Source: Leptodactylus fallax
Lineage: Eukaryota > Chordata > Amphibia > Anura > Leptodactylidae
Direction: 5' to 3'
Assembly (NCBI GenBank): GCA_947044405.1
Contig: CAMRHE010000207.1
Location: 1,808,001 to 1,872,000 of the forward strand
Length of the DNA: 64,000 nucleotides
The notes under the pieces are model-generated. The model saw nothing but the letters and a program-made list of their open reading frames with translations. It had not been told where the DNA came from and searched no databases. This document shows, piece by piece, positions 1 through 11,589 of this stretch (position 1 is its first letter; every line of letters starts with the position of its first letter). A program made the translations under genes and the position numbers.

Positions 1-267
1 TGTTCCCCCGTACCTTCTGATTCTGAGAGTGGCCAAGCCGGAAGTGCTATGTGACTGCTGCAGCCAATCACTGGCCTTAGCAGTCACATGTGGAGTACCG
101 GTGACTTATCAGCTGTGATGTCATCAGTACCACACAGTGCTTCAGTGCTTGGCTGCAGCGGTCAGCACTTCTGACCTGGTCAGTCCCAGCAACAGAGAGA
201 ACTGGGGACATTCCTTCCAAACTCAGAACTGTGGATAGGTGAATATCACTACTTTTTTCTTTTTTTT
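1..267. other. Intron sequence with a short fold-back
   Basis: No gene is seen. A small inverted repeat at about 50-62 and 76-90 (GTGACTGCTG... with CAGTCACAT) forms a hairpin with a CCAATCACTGG loop. A similar CCAAT-bearing hairpin recurs at 1551-1608, so this is probably a dispersed repeat piece. Confidence 0.4.
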
Positions 268-271
268 TTAA

Positions 272-615
272 TTAAATTTGACATATCACCACCTCCACCA
301 ATATCAACTCTTCAATAGGTGCTTTTCCGCTCATTTCGGCACAGTTGACATTTTTTCTCTAGCCCCCACCATTCCTGAGCATTCATTTCTGTTATTTTCA
401 GCACAGTTATGCTGTCTGTTGTCAGGTGGGTGGTCCCTATATGTCTGCACCAGCCTAGTGCCGCCCACCTGACAGTAGAGTGCCTAACTAACTGTACTAA
501 TTGCTTGGGAACAGTGGGGTTAGAGAAAAAATTCTAATTGCCCCAAAATCAGTGGAGTGGCATCTATTGAACAATCCAAAGAGTTGGAGTTGGTGGAGGT
601 GGAGAAAGGACCTCT
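272..615. mobile_element. Fold-back element, TTAA-flanked family A
   Basis: The ends are partly inverted copies of each other: CACCACCTCCACCAA near the left and TTGGTGGAGGTGGAGAAAGG at the right, followed by TCCTCTTTAA in related copies. TTAA lies at 268-271 and 616-619. The inner part (TTTTTTCTCTAGCCCCCACC and its inverse) recurs at 13.1, 30.0 and 31.2 kb. TTAA targets are typical of piggyBac-type elements; no transposase is present, so this is a non-autonomous copy. Confidence 0.7.
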
Positions 616-619
616 TTAA

Positions 620-1280
620 GTCTCTGTTAACAGTGTGTTGTGTATTTTCAGGGAAAATCTCCCAAAGTATAGACAACGTATTATATATTCCAGATGAATT
701 CAGCTGTATGTATACTTTCATTATAAGATATGTTGACTTTTCTTTCCATTACAGTTGGAGAAAAGGTTCTTGCTTCGATGGCATTGGGAACGGTGCCTTA
801 CATTATGCGAGCTGTTGTATGTTCTGTACTGTGTAGAGCTCTATGTGGAAGTATAGTTAGTTCTGTTTTTTGCTTATGTTTGACCTATAAATGCTCTTGT
901 GTGGTCAGGAGCAGCCAGCATGTTGCCTAAAATGTTTATACCTAACAAGGAAAGTTCTCAGAATTCTTAGGGTTTGTCCAGATGGTCTAGTATTGAGGAG
1001 CAGGGGCTGTAAACAAAAATTGCTTTGTAGTACATTTTTTGATGGTATTTTACATTGCGTATTGATAAGAAGAATGTATACTATAAAAAGTGAATGCGGG
1101 TTGACGGCTTTAATGTGAAGTTGCTCTACTACATTATTTCAGTGTAAAAAAATGAAATGAAAAAATGCAATCTGAATTTGGTCTTAAACAGGAAGGTGGA
1201 ACATAGTTTGTTCTATTGGCAAAAATAGTAAAGCCAGGTCCTTTACTCCTCCATAGTCTCATGAAAAAAAATTCAGACAC
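620..1280. other. Intron, nothing recognised
   Basis: The reading frames here are short and show no domain or splice context. I see no repeat structure apart from short A-rich runs. Confidence 0.5.
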
Positions 1281-1283
1281 TTA

Positions 1284-1545
1284 GGCTGGAGCCCCATGTT
1301 GCGTACACACAGCATTCTGGGCATGGCGGTAACGCTGCAGCAAAAATACGCTATGTATTACAGTACCTGCAAAGTGGATGGGATTCTGGCTCATCCCGTC
1401 CACACATTGCAGAAAAATATCTGCAGCAGAGATGCTACAATTTCAAAAACCGTAGCTTTTTTGTAAATCGCAGCAGGTCAATTATACCTACGGAAACGCT
1501 GTTTTTCGCATAGGTATAATAGAGACAGAAAGTCCGCAGCGGAAA
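1284..1545. mobile_element. Truncated Harbinger-like MITE, family B
   Basis: It begins GGCTGGAGCCCCATGTTGCG after TTA and carries the family markers GTGGATGGGATTCTGGC, CAATTATACCTACGGAAACG and AGAAAGTCCGCAG. The same modules occur, better preserved, at 42021, 55007 and 57167. The right end is lost where another hairpin begins. Confidence 0.65.
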
Positions 1546-1550
1546 ATGGC

Positions 1551-1608
1551 AGCTCAGCCAATTGCTGGCCGCAGTGGTGACCCGTCTCAGCCAGTGATTG
1601 GCTGAGCT
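1551..1608. repeat. Short inverted repeat (hairpin)
   Basis: AGCTCAGCCAATTGCTGGC at 1551-1569 pairs with GCCAGTGATTGGCTGAGCT at 1590-1608 with few mismatches, leaving a loop of about 20 bases. It resembles the hairpin at 50-90. Confidence 0.6.
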
Positions 1609-1751
1609 ACTTGTCCTGTGTGCCAAGAACAATGGACAACATAGATTTTATTAGCACTTGTCAAAATGTTGATATTCATTGATATTTGAAGGAGAGGCTG
1701 TGACAGTGTCTTGTAAACATCTTCTTGTTCAGACTTTAGAAGACTTATTAT

Positions 1752-1993
1752 GGATTCACTCTTGCGTTGGAGTCTCTGTAAGAGACTCTGCCACAGAATC
1801 CACTTAAAATAGGCGGAGAGAATAGTCCTGCACGGAGGACTTTTCTCTCTGCCGATTTCAGTATAAAACCATCGGAATGCCGATGGAAACCCAGCAGTCC
1901 CCATTATAGTCTATGGGGTCCACGGATTTCCATGTGTAATCGCTTTTTAAGCAAACAGGGATGGAAATCCGAACACCAGTGTGAACCAAGCGT
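1752..1993. mobile_element. Fold-back MITE, family C
   Basis: Family markers are present: a GTCCTGCACGGAGGACTTTT hairpin core, the CCATTATAGTCTATGGGGTC palindrome, and an outer end CCAGTGTGAACCAAGCG facing GGATTCACTCTTGCGTTGG. The same layout is seen at 5320, 14041, 17974, 37197 and 51387. No coding capacity. Confidence 0.65.
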
Positions 1994-2039
1994 CACATGA
2001 ATTTTATCATTTCAGGATTTCAGCTGCCCCCCTGTCTCC

Positions 2040-2220
2040 TCTCCCCTCCACTTCCTGGTTTTCAGCTCATTCCAGCTCAGAGCACTTTCTTGCTCTTAAC
2101 CGCATAGTCATCTCTGGATTTATGTGCACAGATAACAGAGGCACTGTATAAGAAGCTTGTCTAGCCTTTATCAGTGCTCATAAACTGAAAGTCATAAGCA
2201 GTGATAGTGAGAAAAGAGAA
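2040..2220 (+). repeat. Unclassified dispersed repeat R1 (copy 1)
   Basis: The stretch with CACAGATAACAGAG, AGAAGCTTGTCTAGC and CATAAACTGAAAGTCATA matches, in reverse complement, the stretch at 36465-36600. Two diverged copies in opposite orientation define a repeat. I cannot name its class. Confidence 0.6.
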
Positions 2221-2265
2221 TTTAGTTGGAGTCATCATCCTGAGAGCAGGATTGTAACCTAGGCA

Positions 2266-2517
2266 ACCAGCTGTAAATAATGAGGAATGCCAAGAGTGTG
2301 CAAAGCAGTAATCAAAGCAAAAGGTGGCTACTTTGAAGAACCTAGAATATAAGACATATTTTCAGTTGTTTCACACTTTTTTGTTAAGTATATAATTCCA
2401 CATGTGTTAATTCATAGTTTTGATGCCTTCAGTGTGAATCTACAATTTTTATAGTCATGAAAATACAGAAAACTCTTGGAATGAGAAGGTGTGTCCAAAC
2501 TTTTGGTCTGTACTGTA
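2266..2517 (+). pseudogene. Tc1/mariner-like transposase C-terminus and 3' inverted terminus (relic)
   Basis: A short frame at 2287-2352 reads MPRVCKAVIKAKGG and a few more residues before a stop. This matches the C-terminal end of Tc1-like transposases, where a MP-R--AVI-A-GG pattern is usual. About 165 bases downstream the element ends GTGTGTCCAAACTTTTGG then CTGTACTGTA, the typical Tc1-type terminus next to a TA target. The DDE catalytic part and the 5' half are missing, so it cannot encode an enzyme. A second relic of the same family lies at 56550-56672. Confidence 0.75.
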
Positions 2518-2520
2518 TCT

Positions 2521-2690
2521 CCGTTAACTAAACAGTAAGTTATAGGTGTCAGAATACGGTGACCCCAGGAAAATCGTTCATTTTCAAAAAATGACGTTTT
2601 ATTAGTAAACGCAGTAAAACATAATAAAACCAATATAAATATGGCATCGCTGTAATCGTAATGACAAAGTTGCCAAGACATTTTCAATGC
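2521..2690 (-). repeat. Fragment of dispersed repeat R2
   Basis: On the minus strand this reads TCATTACGATTACAGCGAT followed by an AT-rich stretch, matching the GTTACGATTACGGCGATACC module near 17882 inside the larger R2 copy. Class not assigned. Confidence 0.5.
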
Positions 2691-2699
2691 AGAGTGAAC

Positions 2700-3320
2700 A
2701 CCTTAGAAACAAAATGCAAAAATATTTATATGTATTACTTAGAAAGAGAAAAGACAGCATCAAAATATGAAATAAGGGAAATTAAAACTTAAAGCGTAAC
2801 TAAGCTTTTGGACAACTTTTGATTTTCTGGCAGTATTTTTGTATTTTAATAAATTTTGTAATATACTTTATTAACAGATTTTGTCTCCTTTCTGTGAAAT
2901 CCTGCATTTTTCACTCTTCCCCTTGTTTCTGTATTGAGAGCTGTTCCTGCCTCTCACTGAATGTTACTGTGTATGGAGTACGGGCCTGTGTTAAACCTTA
3001 AAATTCTCATAAAAATGTGAACTGTTGAACAACTTCCAATCTAGTGAAGATGTCGTGTGCAACTTGCTTTTCTATTGTATTTTATGTTAGAATCGTGAAG
3101 TTGTTTTTGACCTTATGTAAGTCTCTAAATTGAGAACAATAAGAAAAATAAGGTCTTATTATATTTCTTAAAGTGGTTTTTAAGTCTCATAAATATGCAT
3201 GTTGCCAATCAGCTAAGTATTACTCCTTATGCACACTCCGGGCTTCTCTCTGAATAGCATTTTAAGAAAGTCTATGAATCTGTTCACAATATATATAGTT
3301 TGAGAAAAAAACAACCAAAA
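2700..3320. other. Intron, nothing recognised
   Basis: AT-rich sequence without a supported gene, repeat family or regulatory site. Confidence 0.5.
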
Positions 3321-3638
3321 GCTCTTCACAGAGTCTGAGTCATGGAACCAATTTTGAGTGGAGTTTCCGTCTCCGGCTTCAAGATAGAATGGTGAATTAT
3401 TTTGAATTATATTATATAATTATTAATATGTATAATAATTAGATGTATAATTTAGTACATATTTACTTTCATAGGAATCAATCACTGGCTTATTTATAGG
3501 TTAGAATATCTTTACTGCTTCTGACTGACCATGGTTGTCAGCCATTTATGAAGGAGTAGTAGTCAGGAGTAGGAGTCAGGATGTAGAAAGATAGAGGAGC
3601 CAGAGTTGGTGATTTGGCCTACCGACTCCATAGCCCTG
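3321..3638 (+). mobile_element. hAT-like non-autonomous element, GGAGTC family (old copy)
   Basis: It follows the same order as the copies at 49156 and 59959: a GAGTC start, TTTTGAGTGGAG, an AT-rich middle with TAATTAGATGTATA, TTACTTTCATAGGAATC, a CCATGG-TGTCAGCCATTTATG block, GGAGTAGGAGTCAGG, then TTTGGCCTACCGACTCCATA and the terminal GCCCTG. Target duplication is no longer recognisable. Confidence 0.7.
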
Positions 3639-3927
3639 GTGGTGCTCACCTTGCGATGTTATGCATCAGGTACACTAGCTGATGAATTTATCTTACAGTC
3701 CTGGTGCTTCTCGGTCCCTGATGTCCCAGGAATTCTCAGCAACAGCAATCCAGCAGAAACAGTAGAAAGTCGAAAAAGTGTCTTTTGGAGGTCCAAACTC
3801 CAAATGAACAAATATATGACAATTGTGAAGAGATTCTTTGATTTGGTTTCTTCTTAAACACCCCGGAATAATAATGTGTTTCAGGACTTAGTTCATACCC
3901 TGATCTAAACTGATGAAGGGACACTAA

Positions 3928-4124
3928 GGCCCGATTCACATCTGCCTTCGGGAAGTCCGCTTGGGGACCCCCCAACTGGAAACCTTATACGCATAAAAAA
4001 GCAGCACTTTCCTCTCCGCATGTTTCCCAGGTAAACCACTTTTTTTATGCTTATAGGTTTCTGTTCGGGGGGTCCCCAAGAGGACTCCCAGAACAGAAAC
4101 CCGAACGCAGATGTGAACCGGGCC
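3928..4124. mobile_element. Fold-back MITE with TAA target duplication
   Basis: It begins GGCCCGATTCACATCTGC and ends GCAGATGTGAACCGGGCC, an inverted terminal repeat with a few mismatches, flanked by TAA at 3925-3927 and 4125-4127. A three-base TWA duplication fits PIF/Harbinger. The inner AACCTATAAGCATAAAAAAG module recurs at about 37262. Confidence 0.78.
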
Positions 4125-4127
4125 TAA

Positions 4128-4950
4128 GGATGAGTCTATATGATGAATTTTGCGGCAGGACCCGCCATGAAAAATCTCCTGGGGAAATCTTCCTGCCAAC
4201 CACAGAATGATTTCCTATTCCCAATGGGAGGTACAGGCAGAATCCTCCTGAAGATCGAGCAGTACGCTTCTTTACACTAGTTAATTTGACTGCAAAAACC
4301 AAGACCCATTTACACACTACTTATAATTCTCTTGCGTGAAGACACAGTTTGGTGGTGGGAGAGATCTTGGCATTGATATGGATAGTACTTCAGTATGCCT
4401 GACTATAAATGTGGCTGCTCATCTTTATACACTATAGAATTGTGAGTAGCGGTCTTATGTGAATGGCCCTTGAGGCTGATCGGTATGAAGCGTGATGTAT
4501 CACATAAGATTTATGGGTTTCTTTGTACATGGTGACACTCATGATCAGGTTGATAAATAATAAGACTTCCACTCTTGACATTTATGTTAAAATACTTGAA
4601 GTCTCTATCATCTCTGAATATGCTATGGGTGAAACCAGTGTCTAATATCTTCAAAATATGCACAGCAGAAACACAATGGGGAGAAATATATGACAAATAA
4701 CAAATGCTGTGCTGGTACCAAGGACCAAAAAAAGAGAGCCCCATCAGATTGTGCAGGCTAAAGTTATAAGAGTTCCCCATTGTAATTATGCATTAGGACA
4801 GATCATTCCAACCCATTTCATTAAAACCTTGGTGTTCCTGAAAAACTTTTTGTGTTCCCCAAAAGACAATAGCAATAAAAGATGTCACTGTGAAAGTGGG
4901 GATAGACTAATTTCATCGTGCTTTATACGGGTTGCCCACTTATTTTTTAT
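4128..4950. other. Intron, nothing recognised
   Basis: No supported gene or repeat. A small family D fragment (GATCAGTGGGGTCCGACACT) begins at about 4985. Confidence 0.45.
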
Positions 4951-5319
4951 AATGACATAGCCTCTACATAGGTCATCAATGAAAGATCAGTGGGGTCCGA
5001 CACTTGGGCCCCCTTTGATTGGCCATTTGAAAGGACCCCTTTATTGTTATATCACAATGATTGTATTTCATAGCAAGGTAATTATATCTCATCCCATTCT
5101 CTTTCAGAGCAGTCTCACTGCTTCTACAGTAAAGAACCCCCTTCTGTGAATGTGTAAAAACATAGTGATACATGTTGCGCTCTCAACACTCCCATATTTT
5201 GCGCAAGGTTATAGGTATAATGTTCTAGGGGCTGATGTGAGTGATAATGATCTATGTACAACGCTGTGGTATTTGTTGGAGCTATGTAAACGACAGGAAA
5301 TAAAAAGTAAAACTCAGGT

Positions 5320-5571
5320 TAGGTTCACATCTGCGCTCGGTGAGCGCTCAGGTAGTCCGTTCCCCACCCTGCTTGAAAAATAGGGAGACAAAAATCCTAC
5401 AAGCAGGACTTTTCTCTCTGCATTTTTCGGGCAGAAACCAAGATGGACTCCATTATAGTCTATGGGGTCTGTGTTTCCATGGGTAACCACTTTGTAAGCA
5501 GATTGGGTTTCCGTTTGTCAGGTTCCCAAGTGGACCTGAAGAACGGAAACACGAGCACAAGTGTGAACCTA
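5320..5571. mobile_element. Fold-back MITE, family C
   Basis: The ends TAGGTTCACATCTGCGCTCG and GAGCACAAGTGTGAACCTA are inverted copies. The centre has CTACAAGCAGGACTTTTCTC and CCATTATAGTCTATGGGGTC. I could not define the target duplication. Confidence 0.75.
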
Positions 5572-5589
5572 GAGTAACTTGCAAGACAG

Positions 5590-5810
5590 ACAATGGGGCA
5601 GATTTGTAACGACTGGTGTATTATATAATGAACCCTCCACGGTGAAGGATTCGCCAGATTCATGAGAAGGCCTGCTCCTTGTCATGTATCAGGAACATCC
5701 TGTGCCTCTGTAGAAATCTACACCAGCTCATAATTTACAGTTGATATTTACACCACCAAAGTAACCTAAATTTTAGTGAATTTGGTGTAGGCATTGGTTC
5801 TACTGCCTGT
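5590..5810. repeat. Possible dispersed repeat, 'toward-oxime' type
   Basis: The TTTGTAACGACTGGTG and ATTTGGTGTAGGCA segments resemble stretches at about 9370-9540 and 54785-54975 that also carry CAAATTTATC or GATAAATTTGG. The similarity is partial and the class is unknown. An A20 tract follows at 5818-5837. The name is only a local label. Confidence 0.3.
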
Positions 5811-5929
5811 CCAGATTTAAAAAAAAAAAAAAAAAATAGCAAAACTGGTGTAAAAATGTCAATTGTGACTATTTTTCATTGTCTCCCTCTTTACAGATTT
5901 ACAGATTTTCCTAAAATGTACTTGACATT

Positions 5930-6128
5930 TCATAGTTACATAGTAGATGAGGTTGGATGAAGACACTGGTCCATCAAGTCCAACCTACAGTGTTGATCCA
6001 GAGGAAGGCAAAAAACCCCATGAGGCTTATGCCAATTGCCCAATTTCGGGGGGAAAAATTCCTTCCCGACTCCAATCTTGCAATCAGTATAAAACCCTGG
6101 ATCAACTTGTCCTTAAAATATAGAACCC
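5930..6128 (+). repeat. Abundant frog-type interspersed repeat
   Basis: The blocks CATAGTTACATAGTAGATGA, TCCATCAAGTCCAACCTA, GTTGATCCAGAGGAAGGC, ATTCCTTCCCGACTCCAA and CCCTGGATCAAC occur in this order in many frog sequences I know of. No other copy is in this window. I do not assign a class. Confidence 0.65.
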
Positions 6129-6169
6129 GTAACTGCTAATATTGTTCTGTTTTAACATAAGGTTACATG

Positions 6170-6345
6170 ATAGATTTTCTTTGTCCTGTCACGCACAACA
6201 GATTTTGCTGCAATATTTTCTGCAACTGAAAATCCGTTCCATTCATCTGAACGGGGTTTGCTAAAATCCAGGTTCTTGCAGCCAATACCACCCCATGCAG
6301 ATGAATGGAACAGATTTTCAATCAGACAAAATCTGCACCCTAAGG
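6170..6345. mobile_element. Small fold-back element
   Basis: CTGAAAATCCGTTCCATTCA at about 6228 and TGAATGGAACAGATTTTCA at about 6302 are inverted copies around CCAATACCACCCC. It abuts the next element at a CCTAAGG junction. Confidence 0.5.
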
Positions 6346-6348
6346 CTA

Positions 6349-6640
6349 AGGCCCCACGTTTTTCATTGCATTTTTGCAGAGTTTTCCTCTGCGGACTTTC
6401 TGCCCCTATTTTACCTAAATGGAAAACGCCATCGTCTCCGCAGGTATTGGCATGCTGCAATTTTCAAGAACGTGGGCGTTTTTGAAAACGCAGCTTTTCC
6501 TCTGTGGAATTTTTTCTGCAATGTATGGGTACAATTAGCCAGAATCCCATCCACTTTGCAAGTACTGTAAAATGCAGCATTTTTTGCAGCAGTGTTTCCG
6601 CCACCTCCAAAATGCTGAGTTTTCACAACATGGGGCTTCA
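6349..6640. mobile_element. Fold-back MITE, family B
   Basis: It begins AAGGCTAAGGCCCCACGTTT and ends ACATGGGGCTTCAGCCTAAG, which are inverted copies. Inside are TCCTCTGCGGACTTTCTG and AGAATCCCATCCACTTTGCA, family B modules in reverse order. Open frames on both strands here come from the inverted repeat and are not genes. Confidence 0.75.
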
Positions 6641-6699
6641 GCCTAAGATGTGAATCTCTACCAAACAGGCATAGCAGATCCTCAGATGACTAAACTTTT

Positions 6700-7000
6700 A
6701 ATCCTATTTTGCTACTAGAGCTCAAAAAAATTCACATAGAAGAACGTTGCGGGAGTCACAAGCCTGCTCCGCTCCTGCTGGCTGAGGACTATTTATAGAG
6801 CCGTACAATGCTGCTCCGCCGCAATGTTTTGTCCTGTCAGATTAGCAAACAATGTAGAAGCCACGCTCTTTTGGCTGTAACCTTTGGAGGATTAAAACTT
6901 CTCTGCATAAATCACAAATCCATTACTTGACAGTAACCATTGACCTGCATTGTTGTTTTTATAGGAAACTTGTTACGCTGATGGTATTACTGTATGTTTG
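6700..7000. promoter_or_regulatory. Candidate conserved intronic element 1
   Basis: Repeat-free sequence of balanced composition with several A/T-rich factor-like words (TAAACAATG-like AGCAAACAATG, ATTAAAACTTC, CATAAATCACAAAT). It reads more like constrained DNA than its repeat neighbours. This is a visual impression only. Confidence 0.25.
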
Positions 7001-9365
7001 TCTGGGAGGATTGTGTATCATGAGCTCCTCATAAATGTAATGGAGTTCTCATCATATCAATGTAGGCAGAAGTGAAGAATGCAACGACTAAGACAGTATA
7101 ACCTATTACTGTAGGTGACAGTATTTGTCTGGGCACTTGTGGCCTTTAACATATTACATGTGATAATAGGTCATGGATGTCCCTGATAGTGGCATGCAGT
7201 AAATGCAAATCCGATGCGGAAAAATATCTACTGTTCAGTGCAGGGTAGCAGTGTCAAGCTTCTTCGTGCTTACCCTAGGAGACTTCCTTCTGTAGGTGCC
7301 ATGGCTGGTTCTCTAAGGTAAGGGAAACTTTATCCATGTTATATATGTCCTGTAGTGGATATAGCTAAACAAAGGCCTTGACCAGCATACTAGGATATTG
7401 GAAATTCTGTCATGGAAGTTAAGACTAAGATTAGTCAGAAAGAATTAAAAAAAATCACTTCATTAAAAAAAAAAAAAGATATCTTGACCTATTTGTATCA
7501 TAGGCAACTTGGGCTTTAAATGAAAAGTGACTGTCTGTCAATATCTTGCTTCCTGTTCTGTAGAGATCACTTTTCAGTATACATCTCTTTATAATCATAG
7601 GCAGGAATACAACAAAAGGTATCACCTACATATACCGTAGATAACAAAAGGTTACACTTTTTACAGTAGGTATTGGTCATAGCTCATGGTGACCCCTACT
7701 CAGTCCCACACAATGACCTCCAAACATGTGTCACGCTTTACCTTGATCATGTTGATATCAGAAAATCATAACAGATTAGAATAAAGAGAACATGTTCCAA
7801 TGCTCGGTTATATAGGAGCAATAAAATCCCCTTAACAGAGCATTTTACAATTGTTCAGCTAGGCCTGAACAAGACAATAATATAGAGTTTGCTTGAGTTG
7901 TGGTATCATCTGCGAGGCTGAATCCCATCCTTGACATGTGTCATTAATGTGTCCATAACATTGGATTTGCAGCCCAGAATCAGATGCATTATTAAGGTCA
8001 CCGAGAAGCTTTTATGCGCGTCATGTCAACAGAAAGTGCGGTAACAAATCCCAGTGTATGTCTGTTTAGTGCACACACTTCATGGTGTCTGTTTATGGAG
8101 CTGGGTAAATATTTAACTATATACATACTTCTTGTCATGGCTTCCAGTATCCGTGCTATAACACTATAATACAAACACTGGAATTATAGGGGCTACAACA
8201 CATGGTTGTAGAAGATCAGATCACTTTATGGAGTGCCCGTGTCTCCTGTTGGAATGGGGTGGTAGTCACGTCTGTGTTCTACTGCTCCATTCAACGTCTA
8301 TGGCTCTGACAGAGATAGTCAGTCAGAATCTACTGTCTCAGTAAGCTCCCATCCATTCCATTTGAATGAGGTCCGCAGGACCCGATTCACTTCATTGGTT
8401 GGGATCACTGCAATGATACATTCTGTGGGCATTTTTCATAGGCCAATCCCATCCCGGCTTTTATTTTTCTAGAGAAGTTTTATGTAATACGAGGTTAGGA
8501 GAAAGTTCTCTACTTTTCGTCCATGCTTTTAATATACAGTAGAATATCCTAGCAATATGGTATTACCTATTGTGGTTTGAAGTCCCCTTTAAGGTGCTAA
8601 CATTCCGACCTGCTAGGATGATGTCATCGGGACATCTGATGTCGTAGATCTTCTAGCATTAGGTTTGGATTTTTAATCCACCCAACCAATGCATAAATTA
8701 ACCGAAATGGGGATAGTAATAAAAGTGGAGCAACTTGATCTGAGACTGGTCAAAATAAGTACAGTTCTGGTCAAGTCGGTGCCGTTGTTAGGGAGAAGAA
8801 TAGTTCTTTATTTTTGTTATATGTTTGACAGATTCTGGAGAAATCCAAAATGACAAAGTCTTCAAAAACAGTCCCTGGGGCCTTCTCATAGAGAGGACGA
8901 TACGGGGAGGTCATATACAGTACATAGTGAAATTTCGTTGAAAGTCATCTTGGGCATTTTTTATTTAAAGCTATTCTTTTCTTTTTCTGTGCTTGAGGAA
9001 AGTTGACACACAGCTGCTTCCTTGCTTACATACTAACAGTGGAGCCAGGTGTTCAGGTTGTGGGTAACATCTATTGCTAGTGCGACAACTAATTACATAA
9101 GGTGTCTTGGTTCCTAAGAAGAATAACTTTAAGTCCCCTTCAAACTGTAAGATCATTTTAAAAAAAAAGTTTAGAAGCTTTAAAAGCCCAATAAACAAAA
9201 CAGCATGGAGCCTGTCCTATAACATACAGCGCTGTCAAATACAGTATAAGCCACGGCAGCTCATATCCCTGTCCTCTTGTATTCTGTATTCAGTGAGTGC
9301 TCCCACCCCCTACACTTATGGTACTCATTGAGAGGATTGGCCTCTAGTGACATTTTTCTTTTTTT
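7001..9365. other. Intron, nothing recognised
   Basis: No exon-like frame with splice sites, no repeat family shared with the rest of the window, and no strong inverted repeat. A13-type tracts occur near 7468 and A9 near 9158. Confidence 0.5.
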
Positions 9366-9540
9366 TTCTGCATTGTCACAATTTGCACCAAATGTATCAC
9401 ATTTGCATGGTGTTTGATGTATTTGCCACATCTTCAAGTCTAACAGCTTTCTACACCGCCCCTTCTCTAGAGTGACATTGCAGCAATTTTTGCAACTTTT
9501 GAAAAAGTTGCATTTGATAAATTTGGTGTACAGACATCTG

Positions 9541-9752
9541 AAAAGGGTCTGACTGGGTTCCAACAGAGTCTCCTTCTCTGCTAAAAATCGACAGAGAAAA
9601 AAGTCCTGCATGGTGTATTTTTTCAGTTTTTAAATGACGGACCCCATTATAGTCAATGGGGTCTGCTGATGGATGTGTGTAACTACTGTTGTAGTGGTCC
9701 CCTGGCGGAACCGAACAACAGAAAGCCCGGCACTAGTGTGAACCTAATGTCT
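9541..9752. mobile_element. MITE family C, left end worn
   Basis: It carries GAGAAAAAAGTCCTGCATGG, CCATTATAGTCAATGGGGTC and the terminus CACTAGTGTGAACCTAATG. The left inverted terminus is weak (GGGTCTGACTGGGTTCC). Confidence 0.6.
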
Positions 9753-9754
9753 CC

Positions 9755-11454
9755 GTGCTCACTTTCCAATTTGCTTTTCAAAACATAGATGAGTGAGTGG
9801 TATTCTTTCATTCATTTGTGACTCCCTTGATATGCAGTTTACAACCTACCCCCAGTTTCAGACACTTCATATGTGGACGTGTCCCTCCCAATAATACATG
9901 ATACATGTGAATTATATAGATCCAGGGTGCTGCTGCCCTCACTAGCTCTCATATCAGCACAACCTCAAGTCTGTTCTTCTTTTGTCTTCTGCTGCGAATG
10001 AGGGATCTCTTCTCTACATTGCCACAGTCAGTGGTGCTGAGACGTGTGTGGTTTACTTCTCCCTTCCCCCACAGAGGCTTCCATGAGTGGTTTTCTATCT
10101 TTCTGCACTGAAAGATAGTCTATATAAGACACCCTCTCTATCTAGGGTGCTGTGTGCTGCACCCCTTCTTATCTACACTCTAATACAGTACTGCTTGTGT
10201 ACAGCTTCCTAAAGCCTTGCATGCCTTCCTCCATTTCTACACTCTGATATGCTATCTACAACTTTGTTCCTCTTCCTACTGGCATTTCTAAAACTGGACT
10301 ACTATGAAAGGTGGAAGAGCAGAGAGCGTGTTAGCGTGCTGTGTGATCTATGTCAGAAGCAGCAGAACTACCCTCATTGTACAGGAGTTGCACAGACTAT
10401 ACAGCAACAAAATGGTACATTTAATTTGGAGTATATAAAAAAGTTGGTTAATTTTGTGTTTAAATTAAGAGTAATTAAGTTTAATTAAGTAATTAAATTT
10501 AATTAAGACCATCTAAAAAGTTGCTTCGTTTTGCAAAGCATATTAAGGGTAAAAAAAAATCAGTTGAAAGGAGCCATTAGTCTGTAAAATACTGTGGGTG
10601 TATTGTGTGTCAACTCGATGAGTAATCACGGTGATCATCTGATGCTACATTATCATTACAGCGTATTTATACTTGTTCTTTTGCTGTTGTGGACTATAGG
10701 TGGTAGTGTTTGTGGTTGGGAAGCTTATTAAACTGATTTACTGTTAGTCTGGTGATCCAGTAGAAAATGGCCCCCAGATTACTGTAACATCCATCTAAAT
10801 GTTTTCGGTGGTCGAGCCCCTATAATCTATGATACAAGCTGCTCTATCATAGTTATTACTAGGAGCTCTTGAGAAATGAGAATATACAGGTAAGCCATGT
10901 TTGCAACTTGCATATGACTCTTACGTCCAAAGGCAAACATTGAGGTCCACGCAGAGCCACAGCCTTATTGAGAAGTTCTTGACCGATTTCCTCAGAGTGT
11001 TATCTGCTTACAGTAAGCAAGTTTGGGGGAAGTTAAGAAGACTTAGAACTGCAGCTTCGTAGACTTTGATCCTTGTAAATGTGATCTGATGTGGGAGGTA
11101 TGGTGAATCATCTCTGCATCCACTCCTCTGCAGACTGTCTGCAAAAATAGCAGAAAGCTTCAGTCTAAAAATTCATTATGTAAATTAGTGTAAGTTTTTA
11201 CTGACTCAAAAGCAGAAGGGAAAGTTATAAAACTACAGGATTCCACCAAAAAATTGGTAAATAAACAGATGTTAATATTTTAATATCTTGAGTTATCATT
11301 TTCTTTCACAACCATTCAATGGTTTCTTAGCAGTATATGTTTATGGGAATGTTGGATGACCACCCAGAAGACCACCATTACAGTTGTCACAGAGGTTATT
11401 TCCCTAGTTCTCCAAAAATATTATGTAAGTTGGACTATAGTAGTTACATTTGTT
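9755..11454. other. Intron, nothing recognised
   Basis: No supported gene. An AATTAA-rich low-complexity patch lies at about 10446-10505 (repeated TTTAATTAAG). Confidence 0.45.
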
Positions 11455-11580
11455 GTTTTGGCTTTGTTCACACCTGCGTTCCATCACAAATGCTGGACAA
11501 AATATTGCATGATTATTGCACACAGCCATTTATAGTAAATGGGGAGCTGCCATTTTGAGCAGATCAATGGAAATAACAGC
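11455..11580. mobile_element. MITE fragment
   Basis: It starts TTCACACCTGCGTTCCATC and contains TATAGTAAATGGGGAGCTG, which resemble the termini and the CCATTATAGT-AATGGGG core of the fold-back families. No right end is visible. Confidence 0.4.
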
Positions 11581-11589
11581 AGATGACAA